Origin: Turritopsis dohrnii
Taxonomy: Eukaryota; Cnidaria; Hydrozoa; Anthoathecata; Oceaniidae
Direction of reading: 5' to 3'
NCBI GenBank assembly: GCA_027922465.2
Contig: BQMF02000047.1
Location: 124,001 to 188,000, forward strand
Length of the DNA stretch: 64,000 bases
The notes beneath the pieces were generated by a model. The model searched no databases and had not been told where the DNA came from. It saw nothing but the letters and a program-made list of their open reading frames with translations. Shown piece by piece: positions 1 to 10,799 of this stretch (position 1 is its first letter; the number at the start of each line of letters is the position of its first letter). The position numbers were made by a program, and so were the translations under genes.

Positions 1-1944
1 CAAAAAAGGTTATTGTATATACATAGTTGATAGAAAAAAAAGATATTGTTCCATATCAATGTTGAATGTTGAAGGCGTCCTTTGACAATTATCAACTTCA
101 TCATGCCTAGTAAAGCTTGGATATTGTCTAACATTTTAATTTTTCCACTTTTTGGTAGGTTTTCACGTTTTTTAAATTGAAAATATTATATAGCTGCATT
201 TAAAAGGAAACATGATGTACAAAATGTAAAATTTAACCATTTGTTTAAAAATAATGTTATCTTTAATGTTACATAGAATTTGTTACCAGAATAAATATTT
301 CTGCTAGTAACTAAGTCCTTCTGCTATTTCATTCAGAAAATAAATTCCAGAAGCTTCATGCTTGGTATTTATAAGCATTCATATATAGACATTTCAGATA
401 TATACTGTCTTATATACAATTTTTTTAAAATTTATTTTAGCCTCAGCTAGAATTGTGCAGTGAACACACGTGGGCCTCCACCAGGAATGTAAACCTCAGA
501 TTTTAAGGCAGAAAAATTGCACATATTAGACTGACAGGTGATTGTTCATCAACAATTCTTCCAGAATATTCATTCAAAATAATTATAAAAGTTGCTATAC
601 ACAAATCTTTTCAATTTTCTGTTTGTTCTGAGGAAAAAATATAAATTATACTTTCAGACAATGACTGTCTTATAATCTATATGGCCATAATAACAAAATC
701 TATCCATAGCTCCAATAGAAAGACTAAAAAATAAAAACTAGATATATATTATATTATGAACAAGCTTACAAAATGTCTAAATTTAAACAATCAACCTAGT
801 TAAACAAGTCAGTCTCATTTATATTCCTTTGCAATCTTAGCTTTCCAAATTATGATTAGATTTCGCCCAGAACAGAACATTGTACACCTGTGGAAATATT
901 GATAGTTTACAACTGCTTTTTCACATTTTAGAATAGTATATATATAACTAAAAAAGTTGTAAGCATCCAAAATCTATCAAGGCACTAAAAATATCACATC
1001 CAAAAAATGCAAGTTTGAAGCTTTGAGTGAAATCCGTTTTTAAAACCAAAATGTATAATATTTCAAAATATATAATGAAATTTTACAATAAGGCAACTCT
1101 GATAAGACTAAAACTATTAATTATCATGGTGTATTCATATATAGAGGGATCCTGAAAATGCATAATTGGAATTTTTTCAATTATTTTTTATTCCATTTGC
1201 TTAAAGGAGAAAAGTTTTTGACTGTCCGAAAAAATAATCTGAAGTAGCCTAAGCCTAAGCTACATACACTGTGTAACTCAGCAGTTAATTTGTGTGACTA
1301 GCCTCTCTCTTCTCTCTCTCCTGTTAACTGGCCAGGGCTTCTGAATACACAAACACTATGTTAGATTGAACGATTTGAGGGATATCAGAAAAGGACACTC
1401 CAGCAGGCTCTTTAGGAATTCCAAAAACGCTTAACTCGAGCCGTCTACAACTAGGACATGGCATGGGTGAACAGGGAATGTATAGAACATTAGAAAACTT
1501 TAAAGATAATTTCTACCTTTGAACAGTAGTAAAAATCATAAACAGTGATGATTAATTTACAATATTTATACCTTATCATCAAATAAATTTTCGATCAATC
1601 AAAACAACCGCCATTTTAAATTTTACATGCATTGTTGAGGCTCCTTCGTGTTATAAGTTCACGATTATTATTTTCCTGAGATTTTTGGTCGATATCAAAG
1701 TTTTTTCATTGAGGAGGCGACCGCGAGACTTACCCAATCAATCAATCAATCAATCAACAACATTTATTTGCCAGGAAAATAATAAAGGATAGAACGCACA
1801 TTCAAATGCTTTGTCTTGATTCACTCTAGCCGAATATGATTCTGTCTGCTACTACTACCAACGTGGATGACGATAAGATAATAACATAATTGTACTGTAA
1901 TTTATTAGTGTAATATATATTAGCCCTGATCTAAATAACAAATA
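1..1944. other. No gene recognised
   Basis: I see no credible coding region or structured element here. The stretch is AT-rich, with short A and T runs and a CT-rich patch near 1304-1320. The only clear simple repeat is the CAAT microsatellite at 1735-1757. Confidence 0.6.
1735..1757. repeat. (CAAT)n microsatellite
   Basis: About six tandem copies of the tetranucleotide CAAT are visible. They lie in non-coding DNA. Confidence 0.85.
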
Positions 1945-2643
1945 CCGTAAATATCCGAACAAGCGCCCTGGGCGCTTATTAAATTTTTGGATTTTTTGCA
2001 TGGGCGCTTAATCAAGGGGGCGCTTAATAAATGCTGGGCGTTAATAAAATTTTTCTAATTTTGCACTAGATAAAGACAACAATAATTTTGATTTTTATAA
2101 TTTTTCCTGAATGAAAAATAAAAAACTGAAAAAAACATTAACAAACTGAGGTTTCGTCTTACTACCGTTTTCTAACAAGATCAACATCATCTTTCTCATT
2201 TCAAAACTACTTCATCAGATTTTGAACGCAAATACAAGAAATTACATCTACGTTACAGTCATTGGGAAACGAAAAATGGGAAGTTGGACTTGTGGTGCCC
2301 GCACAAAATGTAATCGAACAGTAAGAGTCCCTGATGAACAATTGTTGAAGATCAAAGAACAGTTTCCAACCTTAGATTTGAAACATAGGAAAAAAAATTT
2401 ATAGATGCCCACAACATAAACTACGTATTTTATTTATTTACCGATATAAGAAAGTAAAAATTTCAAATAAGCACCCAGTTTCTCAAGGCAGTTTTCGATT
2501 AACCGCCCTTACAAGGTGGGCGCTTATTCAAGAGGGGGCGCTTAATAAATACTGGGCACTTATTGAACTTTATGGAAATTACCTGGGCGCTTATTAGATG
2601 GGGGCGCTTAATAAATGCTGGGCGCTTAATTGGATATTTACGG
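1945..2643. mobile_element. TA-flanked TIR element with GGGCGCTTA arrays
   Basis: The left end reads CCGTAAATATCC and the right end GGATATTTACGG, a perfect 12-bp inverted pair that extends imperfectly into AAGCGCCC and GGGCGCTT. The left flank is TA; the right flank is CA, probably a mutated TA. Inside each end the motif GGGCGCTTA, often followed by ATAAATGCT, recurs several times (about 1969-2045 and 2517-2636). The middle holds only a 60-codon open frame (2222-2404, no ATG start) that I cannot assign. The element looks non-autonomous. Its ends resemble those of the element at 21114-21685, which keeps a pogo-like transposase fragment. Confidence 0.8.
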
Positions 2644-2650
2644 CACCTTA

Positions 2651-2871
2651 TCGGGGAAAAAAAGTCGGGGAAAAGTGACCAATTTTTGTTGTGTAATATC
2701 TTGATTATTTTCTTCTTATATTGAAAATAATTAGTCAGGAAGGAAAAGTGACTAATTTCAACCAATGGTCGGGGAAAAGTGACTAAAATTTCCTTAGGTT
2801 TTTAAAATTTTCCCCGACTAAAGTTTTCCCCAACTAAATTTTTACCGACTTATTCCCCTGATATAAGGTAG
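2651..2871. mobile_element. Short TIR element with TCGGGGAAAAGTGACTA motifs
   Basis: The left end TCGGGGAA and right end TTCCCCTGA form imperfect inverted termini flanked by TA on both sides. The body is almost wholly made of GGGGAAAAGTGACTAA-type motifs in both orientations. It begins only 7 bp after the preceding element. A second, rearranged copy of the same family is at 36168-36475 and shares the internal segment TCTTGATTATTTTCTTCTTA. There is no coding capacity, so it is a MITE-like element. Confidence 0.75.
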
Positions 2872-2970
2872 ACAATTATATATATAATACATTATGTCCA
2901 ATATTATACCAACGATATTAAATATAAGTAATGTATTATAAAAGTTCATCGTCAAAACAAAAGCAATTAA

Positions 2971-3237
2971 TCAATTGAAGTCGTTGTCCGACGCATGTAC
3001 AGATATCCTATCGTCGTCACTAACTATTTTCTCGCTCGTATTTTCGTTCCTTTCATCATTGTTGACGTTCTTTCCGTTTTTCTCGTCTATCTTACTTGCC
3101 TCAATGGTTCGTCTTAGTATGATGTGCCTAGATGAAATATTAGGTTGGTTAGACTTGGTTTTCCTTTTTCTTGCCTGGAAGAGGAGATACCATTTTCTTT
3201 GTGATCTTGATCGTTCTGCTTTCCTTATTTTTCCCAT
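2971..3237 (-). CDS. Unassigned 88-aa ORF, doubtful
   Basis: This ATG-initiated frame encodes a basic then acidic, low-complexity peptide with no domain I recognise. It lies just downstream (minus sense) of the decayed Gypsy pol and could be a piece of that element or a chance frame. An overlapping plus-strand frame is hydrophobic and also unconvincing. No splice or promoter evidence supports it as a host gene. Confidence 0.15.
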   Translation of the reverse strand: MGKIRKAERSRSQRKWYLLFQARKRKTKSNQPNISSRHIILRRTIEASKIDEKNGKNVNNDERNENTSEKIVSDDDRISVHASDNDFN

Positions 3238-3511
3238 GATTAGGTTGTGCTATAGTAAGGAAATAAAGAGAAAATAAGAATGACATAAATAAGATACGTG
3301 TGCGTTTTGGGTGTGCGTGGTCAAAGCAGTCAAGTAACGGAAATGAAGAAAACCTGTCTATCAACACAGGAATATTTCTACAAGTAATAAAGAAACCTAC
3401 AATCATTAACCTGCAATCTTTTTATAAGTGGTTTCTGTCCACAACAGGAATGTTCTCATTTGAGAAGGATAAGAAAACCTGTATCTTTATACAGGTGTTC
3501 CTAAAAGCATT

Positions 3512-5014
3512 TCAAATTTCTTCCAAACATCTTCTTCTGGCCTTCCTTACTCTAGAAAACCTTCTTATAGGCTTATCTCCCATAATAGCTGTGTCACCAT
3601 TGCCACCACCATCACCATCTGGGCTTATCATTTTGAATATCCTCATCATTGTTCAAGGGATCATCGTCTTGAATGGCTTATGTTCGTCAGAAGTTTCTTG
3701 TGAGGAGATTGTTGGTTCCGTAACCTGGAAGCTCTTTATCCAGATCATCCAGATGTCTATGACTTTTGAGGATCTCATCTGTTTCAACAGCAGATTTTTT
3801 GCTTCTTCGTTATGTTCTAATACTACATATGGATCTGGGCCGAAAGTTGGTTCGAGTTTAGATTTCTTAGTAAAGTTTCGCACTAGTAACACATCACCAG
3901 GAAGAATGAAGGATTCCTTCCTGCATTTATTTTCTCTTGCTATTGTTCCCTTTCTTTTTTCGTCATCCCTTCTTGCTTTCTCAACATCCTGATCTGATGA
4001 CCTAACTCCGTCTCGAAACACCATATTGGCAGGTGGTATGCTGGTTGCTGGATGAGGCGTTTGACGATATGTAATCAGAGCGTTCATTAAGGGCTTTTGT
4101 CTCTGAAGATCGTTTTTGATGATTGATTTTCATTGCTTTCCCTATTGTTCTCATGAATGTTTCAGCTGGGTTTTGGCTTGGAAAGTGAGGTGTTGAAAAT
4201 CTTGTTGAAACTCCTCGGTTTTTAGTGTCTGGTTATTAGGATACCCATATTCGTTGTAGATCTCTTTTAACGCTTTTTCAGCATTTGTTGAACTAACAAG
4301 TTTAGCTGCTGGATATCTAGAGCCAAGGTCTTGAACGACCACAACATGTCTGGACGACGGCATTGGTCCAAATGGGTCAACGGCTACTGTCTCCCCCACG
4401 TTTTTGATGGTATCTTATGATCTGGATGGGCTCTTTTGTCTTCTTATCAACAAACATAGTACATTCCCTACAGCCGGTAACAAATGTTTTCTGACCTTGT
4501 CAAATATATTGTGGAAGAATGAAATCTTAATCTCCTTTCTATACCACTTTGACCAGAGTGAGATCCTCTTGGACCTTGGTGAGACCCTCTTTGACCTTGG
4601 TGAGATCCTCTATGAGCAAGCTCCATTGCCAAGCCTTGGAGGGATTCCGGTAGAACTATCCTATCGTCTTTGAAAAGTATTCCATTTCCTGTGATGGTCA
4701 TATCATCATATATTTCCTGTTATGGTCATATCATCTAATGTTGGCTGGAATCTTCTTGCTTCCTTGTTATTTGAATTTATTTTCTTGCCTTCTTTGATGA
4801 TTTTTTGCAATTCTGACAAGGTACTGTCTGTATTTGTTTCCTTGGCTATTCTGCCTAAGCTGATATGATCAATTATCTGTGTGGTATGCAAAGTATACAG
4901 TAGATTGATAAATTCATTACATTCCTTCTGTTGCTCAGACGGTAGAGTCGATATATTCCTTGCCCGTCTACTCATATAGTCCACCTGATTTAATGTACCT
5001 TTTTGGATCGGCAA
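3512..5014 (-). pseudogene. Degraded Ty3/Gypsy-type pol (RNase H end plus integrase)
   Basis: Read on the minus strand from 5014 down, the fragments follow Gypsy pol order. The end of the RNase H/linker region carries the motif NQVDYMSR (about 5000-4950). Next come part of an integrase zinc-binding region with repeated GSHQG-type units (about 4620-4540) and a piece of the integrase catalytic core with DPFGPMPSSRHVVVVQDLGS (about 4390-4330). The integrase C-terminal region follows, with YRQTPHP and a GPDPYVVL segment (4087-3653). A basic tail rich in arginine runs to a stop near 3512 in another frame. Several frameshifts and missing segments separate the fragments, and RT and gag are absent, so the copy is dead and 5'-truncated. 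I could not identify LTRs. Confidence 0.8.
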
Positions 5015-5039
5015 TCCATTCTCGAATCATTTTCCCATT

Positions 5040-5903
5040 TTGATTTACTTAACCAATTCATTTTTTTCCCAGACCTTTTGCTTTTAAAGTTATTTATTAG
5101 TTTTTAGTGTATATATAATGAAGTTTTTAAATATAGTAATATATAACTGTTTATATTGTTAACATTTTTTTATTTATTTATTTTAATTTCTAGGGTGAAG
5201 AACCATATTTGTATTTTATGGAACCCGAATAAATGTTTTAATAATAACAAGAGCCATATGGCACAAAACGGTAGCAGCATTTCAACTCGCAATGTACAAA
5301 ACGAAATAGATTCTAAATTAATTAGTCTGAAAGCCCCATGAAGCTTTGTCGACCTTTGTTTATCTCTTTGGCTTAAATTAAGGCAATTTTCATTTGAAAA
5401 AGTGTAAACAGGGCTTAACTAAAACCACCAGAAAACTATTTGATACAAACAAAAGAAATATGCACAATACGCGAAACTACGTTTTTTTTTATATCAGATT
5501 TTTTTTTATAAAAAGAAAGCTGTAAGACCGAAAAGAGAAAAAAAACAAACGTCTTCTAAAAATATAAGAAACAAAGTAAAACCGTTTCAAACTTTAATCC
5601 AAGACATTTTTGTAGACAAGCAAACAAAATACACACGCACAAAATATAAAAAAAATGTAAAATGCTTTTAAAAAGTTTAAGTTCGATGAATTTCGATAAA
5701 TCTTTGTAACTGCAAGAAGAAGAGAGCTTCGAACTTCGAAGCACAAGACGTTACCAAAAACAAAGCTTAAGTTTATTTTAACCGTGTTTCAAATTAGGTG
5801 CAACTAAAGTTCCTCACCGTGTTTTTAATAGGAAAATGTTTATTGGAAATGGCGAATCTATGGTAAGATACTAAAAGAACGTATAAAGAATGTTTTGATA
5901 GTT
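5040..5903. other. No gene recognised
   Basis: AT-rich sequence between the Gypsy remnant and the LINE tail. Short open frames here (near 5156-5341 and 5556-5744) lack recognisable domains and look like chance frames in low-complexity DNA. Confidence 0.55.
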
Positions 5904-5921
5904 ATCATCATCATCATCATT
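5904..5921. repeat. (ATC)n / (GAT)n LINE tail
   Basis: A short trinucleotide run directly at the 3' end of the minus-strand LINE fragment, consistent with an RTE-like microsatellite tail. Confidence 0.7.
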
Positions 5922-6405
5922 GCCTTTACGCCTCTATCCCAGAAATTGGTCTAGTTGCTTCGGCCGCACAAGTTACACTCTCGACAAGTCTTTTCCAATT
6001 ATCTCTGTTCGTAGCTACTTCTCTCAGTATGATTAAATCGCCATTTGAACACAACAGTTCTGAATGTTAACGAATAAATTTGAAATCATTTAATAAATTT
6101 GGACATACTTTTTTCGCTCTTTCAATGTCTCTATTCAGTGTTGTTACGATTGTTGCACGTTTACCTCCTTTAAAAACTTTGTGTTCGACTGCAGGTGCAA
6201 AATAAAACTGCATTGCTTTGTAAGCAGGAGTTTCCTCATTAAGTCTGAGAATGTGTCCAAATTTTTCCCAGCGCCTTTTCGTAATGTGGATAATTATTGG
6301 TTTTGTGTTAGTGTGTTTATAAATATTTGTATTGCTGATTGTATCAGGGTATTTTTTACCAATTGTCCTTCTTAGTTGTCGACGATGAAACGAGTCCAAA
6401 TTATT
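5904..6405 (-). pseudogene. 3' part of an RTE-like LINE (RT C-terminal region), split copy
   Basis: The minus-strand frame 6399-6067 encodes the C-terminal region of an endonuclease/reverse-transcriptase LINE ORF, recognisable by DSFHRRQLRR, RRWEKFGHILRL and a terminal conserved block ending near 6067. A shifted frame continues the typical tail to about 5925. The minus-strand 3' end is followed by an ATG/ATC trinucleotide run (5904-5921), the kind of short-repeat tail that RTE-type elements carry. The missing upstream part lies at 9975-10170. The two halves join in frame if the 6406-9974 insertion is removed. The copy is 5'-truncated and inactive. Confidence 0.8.
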
Positions 6406-9400
6406 GGTCAGCGCCGCAAGGTAGCTGATCTTTCATTTCCCCGTGTCCGTCAGTCAGTCAGTCCGTGTGTGTGTAATGTTGCAGTTCTTCACGCCCTAGT
6501 TATACGCCCGTAGTTACTAATTTTAAATTTTTCAGTTCAAAATCAGAAAGTTTATAGCACAACGTTGATTTTTGGAAAATATATCACTTGTGTGTGACGA
6601 AGTAAATATATTACAATACAAAAAGAGTTTTTTTCATTCGAATGAATACGTTAATTATTTGTTTTAATGCGCCCTCCCTCCACCCTTTATCTAAACGTAA
6701 TGCATTTTGGGAGCGAAACGCTGCTCAAACGTATCAACAAGAACCAAGAAGTACATTATGGTTCCTCTAACAGTCGATTTAGGTTTTACAGATACAAATA
6801 TATAACAGCAGTATAAACTTATATTGAAGTGTATTGGATCAAGACATTAGACGTATCCTAATTGGATGGGATAAAAATTTAGGAGAAAGGAAAAGTCAGG
6901 CAAGTTGCACAGATTATTTATCTCTTGTCACTCGCACTCGAACGAATTGTAATTTCTTTTTCTCCATTATCTATTAAAGATAAGATGTTATCTTACATAC
7001 CTTAAGGGAAAACTAGGTGATTCTTACTGAATAATTTACTTTGTGTTTTTGTACTGTTAAACAGTTCAATTTTGTAGCTTGAAATTTTGAATGAACGAAA
7101 ATGTACATTTTTAGAAAGTATTGTTATATATGTAATTACAGTAGCAATAACACACATCAGCTCATAAGAAGACAAAGATGAAGAAAAGAACATTAAAAAA
7201 CACAAACAAAAATAATTGCACAATTATACCTTATTCGTACTTATAAATGCTGGAGAATTTCTTGCAGGAATTGCAGTATTCTTTTTTGTAATTTTGCTAT
7301 GAATGAAATTGTAAAAATTTACCCGGCAATTAATAAGCTTTTTTAATTGTACTGCAGACAATGGAAATAATGGACCCCAAAACAAGAAGACATAATATTT
7401 TACTTTTCAATCTATCTCTAATCTTACATTCAGAACTTTGTTTCTTTCTGGTACAGGTAAAAATGAGAGAGCATCTTTAGATTGTATTGTAGATATAGGA
7501 ATTTTTTTGATATTCTAGATATATAAAAAAATAAAAAAATAAATTTATTTATTCACGTCTTTGAGTCGCATAAGTTTGTTCTGCAAATTTTGTATTTTTT
7601 GAGGTTCAATTCGCATTAATTTAAAATTAATTCTCCCGCAAACAATTTATACGAATAAGGTAACATATATTACTTGCCTATTTAAATCAGGATAAATATT
7701 AATAACAATATTTTCATTGTCGGTATGGAAACAATCACCAGCAAAATTACCATCCCTTGGTACAAATTCCTTCCCCATCTAGGAGTGTCTCTCAGCAAGA
7801 CAGATTACTTTATTCTGCCTGGTGGAATTTTATTTTACTGTGAAAACTTTTGTGTCACTTACAAAATCTTGTACCTTAAGGGAAGAAATTGTTTGCGGAA
7901 GAAATTTGTGCGGAACTTTTTTTTGCGGAATTTATTTTCACTCAAATCCGCAAAAATAAATTCCGCAAAATTTTCGAAATTTTTCATCCGCAAAAAGATT
8001 TACTCGGAAAAAAGTCGAGGTCATTGAACATCTAAGGACCCATTTATTACTCTTCGTCAATAACAATACAAGCAGCATCTGCACTTGCACTCTGTTGCTT
8101 TTACTTTGAGAAACGATGTCGGTGGAGGTATATATCACAGTTTTTATTGTTATTTGCACTTTTCCTTTATGGATGGGAAGTAGACCTAGACTGAGTAATA
8201 TTCTGAACCTCCTCTGAACAGAGGACCCAGCCACATCTGTTTGTTACAGTTAAGTATTCTTTTTTGATATTATAACTGTTATTCCGTAAATCTGCTCTTT
8301 CCATTCCAACTAAAGTATGTATAAAGTTTGTACCCAAGCACTGAATTAGGTGTTTCCTTACTTTCGATTTTATTAAATTTCTTGCATCCGCAAAAATTAA
8401 TTCCGCAGAATTTCTTTTGAAGTCGTCATCCGCAAAAATTTCTTCCGCAAACAATTTCTTCCGCAAACAATTTCTTCCCTTAAGGTAAGTGTGTGTAGTG
8501 AACTTGCTACCAGAGATACTTTAAGTGTTGGTCTTTTGTTGAACCTCCTGGTAAATTGGATTAATTCATTCAGGCAGCAATGATGCCTGATTAACAATGA
8601 TGAGGAGCAATTTTCCCAATTCTGAATTCGAAAAGATTCCGATCAATGAGCTACATCCATACTCATTGGCAGAAGTGGCTTTTAGTTTGATTGACAGTAT
8701 GGGTTGTGCAGTCAGTTTACAACAGTTGGGTTTGATTTGTGTTCCGAATTGACAAATATCAAAAGCACATTTAGCCGTCATTTTCTACATTTTTGTGCCA
8801 TTATGAAAAATATTTGAAGATCAGACAAAATTCAATACAAATTTTTTCCAAGAAAGATTTATATGAATTTTCATGAACTAAATTTTACCTTTTTCGGAAT
8901 GATAAATTTATTTTACTGAGTTTTATTGACTAACATTGACTCACCTGCAGTGTCTGATCTTAGCAGTTCAGGCCACCAAAATTTTTGAAAACCTCTGTTG
9001 TGGTGGCACGACTGGACAGGAGTAAAAAGTATATAAATTGCAAACCAAAAATCCTAAAGCCAATGATGTCAATGGCCCGGCATGACACCCGGATAAAATC
9101 TTAAGATTAGACACTCGCCTGCCACCATGAAGAGAAATTCAGTAACTAATTTCCCTTCAGGCATAATATTAGAGTTAAAATCACGATCCTGTAATTGATG
9201 CTTCTATAAGATCTGAATTTTGTTAAATGGAATAAATTAGAATTGATTGGTGCGTTATACATAACCTTTTACATTTTTATTTTTAGTAATCAACAACTGC
9301 TTGGCATTAGATCTTCATGTAACTTCATCTGAGGACCAGTTAATTGGTAGAAACGAAAGTTCACCTGCGTGATTAACCAAACACGTAATCCTGTAAGAAC

Positions 9401-9974
9401 GTAAGCTGGAAGGTCTAACTTGTAAAACTGAAATTTGAAGCTTAAATAAAACCGAATAAAGTATCAAGTTGTTGTAGTTGTAATGCGCGTATGATTTCTG
9501 TTGATGCGTATCGAATTGTCGTATGTAGTTTGTATGCTGCCACAAAAACTTCCCCACTAATAAGGAAAAGGATTTAATTGTTGTGGAAACGCATGGTTTT
9601 ATTGAGATTTGGTTAAGGCGACTTCCGTTAGAAATACGCATTACGTATTACAAGTTATTCGGCTCTTGTGTTTTTTGTCTCGATGAGACATATGTAGATC
9701 GGATATAAATTTAGTGGTAATAATCTGTATGCAATGTCGGGCTTCTTCGGTTAATATTCTTTCGAAGACTTAACTCCTTTGTGAAAATACTACATGCCCC
9801 TTTTTATTACGAGAGGTTTTTAATATGTCTGCATTGTTCTCCAACCGAATACGGGCTTACTCGGTACTAATGGAACTATTTTAGAATGCTAGTCATTTCT
9901 TTTGTAAAGTGATTATGATCTTTTAGATTTTTGAGCATACATTTCGCGCTGACCTTAAGGCCTAGGGCCTCTTG
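6406..9974. mobile_element. 3.57-kb insertion splitting a LINE; Helitron/Helentron-like candidate
   Basis: The boundaries are defined by the LINE on either side: the reading frame resumes exactly when about 3,568 bp are removed, with no target-site duplication. The ends are inverted to each other over a short stretch, GGTCAGCGC at 6406-6414 and GCGCTGACC at 9948-9956. The right end then carries a compact hairpin, AGGCC-TAG-GGCCT, just before CTTG. Near the left end is a GTCAGTCAGTCAGTC plus GTGTGTGTG stretch, similar in style to the CTGTCTGTTTG stretch of the Helitron-like units at 54-57 kb. Absence of a duplication and a terminal hairpin fit a Helitron relative, but the CTTG terminus is not the canonical CTRR. 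There is no coding capacity beyond nested DNA. Confidence 0.6.
7874..8485. mobile_element. TA-flanked TIR element with TTCCGCAAA arrays
   Basis: The ends CCTTAAGGGAAGAAATTG and CAATTTCTTCCCTTAAGG are perfect 18-bp inverted repeats flanked by TA on both sides (7872-7873 and 8486-8487). Motifs of the type TTTGCGGAAGAAAT and TTCCGCAAAA recur in both ends (about 7886-7995 and 8387-8480). There is no transposase frame, so it is a non-autonomous element of about 612 bp. It sits inside the larger 6406-9974 insertion, which makes it one of the youngest layers here. Confidence 0.85.
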
Positions 9975-10170
9975 TTTTCATCTTGTATAGTCATGCCCCA
10001 ACACTCGCAGTTATATAGAAGAATGGGTATGACGAATTTTTGAAACAGATCTAACTTTATCTCCTCTCTTACCCTGTTGTTTCTAAGCCAGAGTTTTTCG
10101 TATCTGTTGATAGTTATAAAGATTATATTAGCCTCCGTTCTTAAGTTGCAATTTACGCAGTTTCGAAAGC
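9975..10170 (-). pseudogene. 5' part of the split RTE-like LINE (RT thumb region)
   Basis: The minus-strand frame from about 10160 to 9975 reads as the conserved region just upstream of the LINE C-terminus, with VIPILLYNCECWGMT as its clearest block. It is separated from its continuation at 6405 only by the 3.57-kb insertion. Upstream of about 10170 the similarity ends, next to GGA and AAT simple repeats, so the LINE copy is 5'-truncated. Confidence 0.75.
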
Positions 10171-10210
10171 GACATTGGTAGGCTGCACAGGCTAAACTGC
10201 CATTTCGGTC

Positions 10211-10301
10211 GGTAGGAGGAGGAGGAGGAGGAGGAGTAGTCCAAGGGTGTTTTAATACGGTATTCGCTTCGCTGCTACCGTAATAATAATAATAATAATA
10301 T
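10211..10301. repeat. (GGA)n and (AAT)n microsatellites
   Basis: A GGA trinucleotide run (10211-10236) and an AAT run (10281-10301) flank a short unique segment. They abut the 5' truncation point of the LINE fragment. Confidence 0.85.
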
Positions 10302-10344
10302 TCTACTATGTAGGGAATCTTGGTGATTTAGTTTAATTCGTTGT

Positions 10345-10790
10345 GTCCTTATGGATCCATTTCAGCGTCCGTTAAAAATATGAACCAAGGGTTTCTGGTC
10401 GGTAACGACCTTTATGAGAGAAGATGAACCAGCTACATATTCTCTAAATCATCTTAAACCAAAAGACTTGCAGCCTCTAGATCCAGTTGCGGGTAGTTTC
10501 TTTCTGCCACGCTTGTGCTTCTGGATGTTATGGATTTATTTACTTTCATTGTGGATCTTGCTTTTCCACTCTCCAATAATAAGCTCATATTTAGCCATTG
10601 TTGCGTTTTTATTGTCATTCCCAAACTTCCATCGTTGTAATGCTGAATCTAGAGATACTCTAGGAGGTGGGTCAGGGTACTTGGCTGCATAACGCAGTTC
10701 ATAATCTTGGGCAAATTCGATAAAAGATTTCAAGGTATTATCTGGGTGAAGATCAGGGTTATGCTTATGCTTATGTTTATGCTTATGTCA
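10345..10790 (-). pseudogene. Possible retroelement remnant (RNase H-like fragment and unassigned ORF)
   Basis: On the minus strand near 10430-10360 a short frame reads TDQKPLVHIF, resembling the end of a Ty3/Gypsy RNase H domain. Another minus-strand frame (10733-10536 and slightly upstream) encodes a 65-residue peptide containing YPDPPPRVSLDSALQRWK that I cannot assign. The two may be pieces of one decayed element. An imperfect TTATGC hexamer repeat lies at about 10757-10790. Confidence 0.3.
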
Positions 10791-10799
10791 AAGATGTGA

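Noticed and set aside
2975..3277. Hydrophobic plus-strand frame of 100 codons
   Set aside because: Low-complexity Leu/Ser/Phe translation of the strand opposite a basic/acidic frame; no splice or domain support.
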